A DNA stretch of 64,000 nt, from positions 2,604,001 to 2,668,000 of the forward strand of contig CBDFJV010000007.1 of NCBI GenBank assembly GCA_965248605.1. Reading direction: 5' to 3'. This stretch comes from CAUZJF01 sp965248605 (lineage in GTDB: Bacteria > Chloroflexota > Dehalococcoidia > Lucifugimonadales > CAUZJF01). Within the stretch, counting starts at the first letter, position 1; every line of letters begins with the position of its first letter. Shown piece by piece: positions 61,965-64,000 of this stretch. The position numbers and the translations under genes were made by a program. The notes under the pieces were generated by a model, which was not told the origin of the DNA, searched no databases, and saw only the letters and a list, made by a program, of their open reading frames with translations.

Positions 61965-62713
61965 AGGTGGAAGACCACCTCCTAGGGGTGATCCCGTATC
62001 GTGGCTACTACGTCATGCTTTACGAATACGGCTGGTACTCGATGAGCGGAACAGCTGGGCCTTACGGGAGCTACTGCGCCGACGTCCGGCTCGCTGTGTC
62101 CAGGGACGGCGAGCACTACACTCGGGTGCTGCCCGACCAGAAGGTGATCAGCCGGGGCCGATTCGGAGAGTGGGACGACGGCTTCCTGATCGTCTCCGAC
62201 AAGGTCGCGATCAAAGACGACACGATGTACCTCTACTACTGTGGCCACGACCGCAACTACCCAGGATTCGCCGGGGACATGCTCCATCCGCCGTCGCTCG
62301 GCTACCCCAAGACCGACGTTGGAACCAAGCGTGTCTCACAAATGGGCCTTGCGACGCTGCCCCTAGACAGGTTCACATGTCTAAAGACCGACGACGGCGA
62401 GGTGCCGGGCTTCGCCGTGACGACCCCGATCGCACTGACTGACCCGGGTCGCACGCGCCTGATTCTCAACGTTTCTGACACGATCCCCGCCAGGAGCTGG
62501 GTAGACGTCGAGGTGCTCGACGCTGACACGCTTGAGACCCTAGCTGGCTTCTCTCGTTCGGACTGCAACGGGGTAGACCGGGATGGGCTCGACATGCTGG
62601 TGAGCTGGGGGGACGATCGAACTCTCTCGGGCGTCGAGGTCCCACGGATCGCGCTACGCTTCTGGATCTACGGCGCGGCCAGGCTCTATTCGTTCGCCTT
62701 TGGCACAACCTGA
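61965..62713 (+). pseudogene. Truncated beta-propeller / glycoside hydrolase-like protein
   Basis: The C-terminal about 248 residues: VEDHLLGVIPYRGYYVMLYE, LAVSRDGEHYTRV, MYLYYCGHDRNYPGF and FWIYGAARLYSF. The bladed pattern resembles GH43/GH32-like five-bladed propellers. The start codon and N-terminal domain are lost at the IS remnant. It lies 39 bases upstream of the sulfatase in the same direction, so the two may have formed a polysaccharide-desulfation/cleavage operon. Confidence 0.7.
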
Positions 62714-62752
62714 ACTTCTCTTCTTTACGCCGTACGTGAGGAGGACCTGAAC

Positions 62753-64000
62753 GTGCCAAACCGACCGAATCTGCTCTTCATCTTCACCGACCAACAACGT
62801 GCTGACACGATGGCGTGTTATGGAAACCACGTCGTCCAGGCTCCGAACCTGAACCGGCTGGCTGATCAGAGCTTCGTATTCGAGAACGCCTACGTCAGCC
62901 AGCCGGTCTGCACGCCGTCCCGCTCGACGATCATGACGGGGCTCTATCCCCATACGAGCGGATGCACCAAAAATAGCATACCGTTGCCCGAGGAGACGAA
63001 GACCATCGCGGAGATGGTGTCGCCTGAGTACCGCCGAGGCTACTTCGGGAAGTGGCATCTCGGTGACGAGCTGTCTCCGCAGCACGGGTTCGAGCACTGG
63101 CTGAGCATCGAAGACAACTATCGTAAGTCCTACTCCGACGCGGACGACCTGCCCAAGCGCTCCGACTACTACGCATACCTGATCGAGAACGGCTACGAGC
63201 CTGACAAGGAGAGCGCCGGGCAGAAATTCTTCAGCAGACCGATGGCGGCCCGGCTTCCGGTCGAGCACACCAAAGCGTCCTTTCTTGGCCGAGAGGTCGC
63301 CGGGTTTCTAAAGAAGTCGGTCGGAGAGCCGTTCGTGCTCTACGTCAACTTCCTCGAGCCTCACGCCCCGTTCTTCGGGCCGTTCAACGATATGCACCCG
63401 CACGACCACCTGAATACCGGACCAGCGTTCCTGAAGAAGCCGTCGAGGAACGCGTCGATGCTGCATCGTGTAATGGCGGACTATAACGCCCAGGCCAAGC
63501 AAGACGGCGTCGACCTTTCCTCCGACTCTGGCTGGCGCGAGATACGCGCTCGGTACTGGGGTCTTGTGACCCTCGTGGACCGAGCGGTCGGCGCGATACT
63601 CGTCGCTCTCGAAGCGACGGGCCAGGCCGAGAACACCATAGTGGTCTACACCAGCGAACATGGCGACATGCAGGGGGACCATGGCATCCTCAACAAGACC
63701 GTGATGTACGAAGAGTCGATCAAGGTCCCGCTTCTCATGCGCGTGCCATGGCTCGCCGGAAACGGTAAAAACATCCGTGGACGCTTGAGCCAAATCGACC
63801 TGGTGCCGACGCTGCTCGACCTGCTGGGAGAGTCCATCCCAAGCGAACTCGAGGGACAGAGCCGAGCGGCCGTCCTGCAGGGCGCCTCCGACTTACAGGC
63901 CAATGACGCGGTGGTTCAGTGGAACGGCAGCGACGGCCACAAGTCGCGCGGATTCGAGACGGATGTCCCGACCGAACTCCTCACCGAGGTGGCCGAGACG
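62753..64000 (+). CDS. Sulfatase (arylsulfatase type), 3'-truncated by window edge
   Basis: At least 416 residues from GTG at 62753 (GAGGA about 8 bases before). The formylglycine site QPVCTPSRSTIMTGLYPH has Cys-x-Pro-x-Arg. Metal ligands are in LLFIFTDQQRADTMACYGNH (Asp) and SEHGDMQGDHGIL. His in FGKWHLGDELSP. It cleaves sulfate esters of sugars or other organics, usually after Cys is oxidised by an FGE or anSME protein. No signal peptide is evident, suggesting cytosolic action. Confidence 0.92.
   Translation, partial: MPNRPNLLFIFTDQQRADTMACYGNHVVQAPNLNRLADQSFVFENAYVSQPVCTPSRSTIMTGLYPHTSGCTKNSIPLPEETKTIAEMVSPEYRRGYFGKWHLGDELSPQHGFEHWLSIEDNYRKSYSDADDLPKRSDYYAYLIENGYEPDKESAGQKFFSRPMAARLPVEHTKASFLGREVAGFLKKSVGEPFVLYVNFLEPHAPFFGPFNDMHPHDHLNTGPAFLKKPSRNASMLHRVMADYNAQAKQDGVDLSSDSGWREIRARYWGLVTLVDRAVGAILVALEATGQAENTIVVYTSEHGDMQGDHGILNKTVMYEESIKVPLLMRVPWLAGNGKNIRGRLSQIDLVPTLLDLLGESIPSELEGQSRAAVLQGASDLQANDAVVQWNGSDGHKSRGFETDVPTELLTEVAET

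Noticed and set aside
1..64000. CRISPR array, tRNA or rRNA genes
   Set aside because: No regularly spaced identical repeats and no clover-leaf or rRNA-like sequence was seen by eye; a covariance-model scan is the decisive test.

Overview
The window looks like a high-GC bacterial chromosome segment, probably Chloroflexota (Dehalococcoidia/SAR202-like). The basis is a mix of traits: an archaellin-like gene, a type IV pilus locus with FHA domains, and paralogue sets of catabolic enzymes (three DapA-fold lyases, two amidohydrolases, two DSD1/D-threonine-aldolase-fold proteins, MetE-like, SMP-30, Gfo/Idh/MocA, sulfatase). No rRNA, tRNA or CRISPR array was recognised, so the taxonomy is inference.

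Layout. 1-10.4 kb: acetyltransferases, an IS1182-type element, a methyltransferase, an EndoQ-like nuclease, a serine hydrolase/MBL pair and small VOC/cupin genes between two identical 135-bp inverted repeats. 10.6-12.9 kb: an RHH-VOC fusion gene split by a 1,718-bp IS1380-type element with a readable target duplication. 13-22.6 kb: a minus-strand catabolic block (class V aminotransferase, RidA, three DapA-like lyases, dehydrogenase, gluconolactonase, an aldolase with an in-frame stop) containing a REP-associated transposase (RAYT) and dispersed palindromes. 22.7-27.5 kb: VapBC-like toxin-antitoxin, endonuclease IV, a ferritin-VIT1 fusion, an archaellin-like protein, a nitrilase-fold hydrolase and a cupredoxin. 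27.8-40.9 kb: a type IV pilus locus, pilB-pilC-(pilN-like)-FHA/PilM/PilN-pilin on the minus strand and FHA-prepilins-giant surface protein on the plus strand. It is unusually damaged: pilB is interrupted by an antisense ORF-less group II intron, and at least four further genes need one-base corrections. 41-52.6 kb: sugar nucleotidyltransferase, MetE-like, amidohydrolases, TsaD, PepSY, a two-component system and the two PLP-fold paralogues.

52.6-61.96 kb is an accessory insert. It opens with a second IS1380 copy and a truncated second group II intron, then an all-minus array of phage/plasmid-type genes: zinc-ribbon proteins, RadC/JAB, SSB, a Cas4/RecB-like Fe-S nuclease, a TSCPD-like protein, a DUF7007-like protein, a Rad52-like annealing protein and a CHC2-Toprim primase. 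It ends at a 33-bp remnant of the same IS. SSB + annealase + nuclease + primase make a plausible recombination/replication module. To its right, a truncated propeller-type protein and a sulfatase resume the chromosome.

Many single-base frameshifts cluster in this contig. They may be real decay, programmed switches or assembly errors, and read-level checking decides which.
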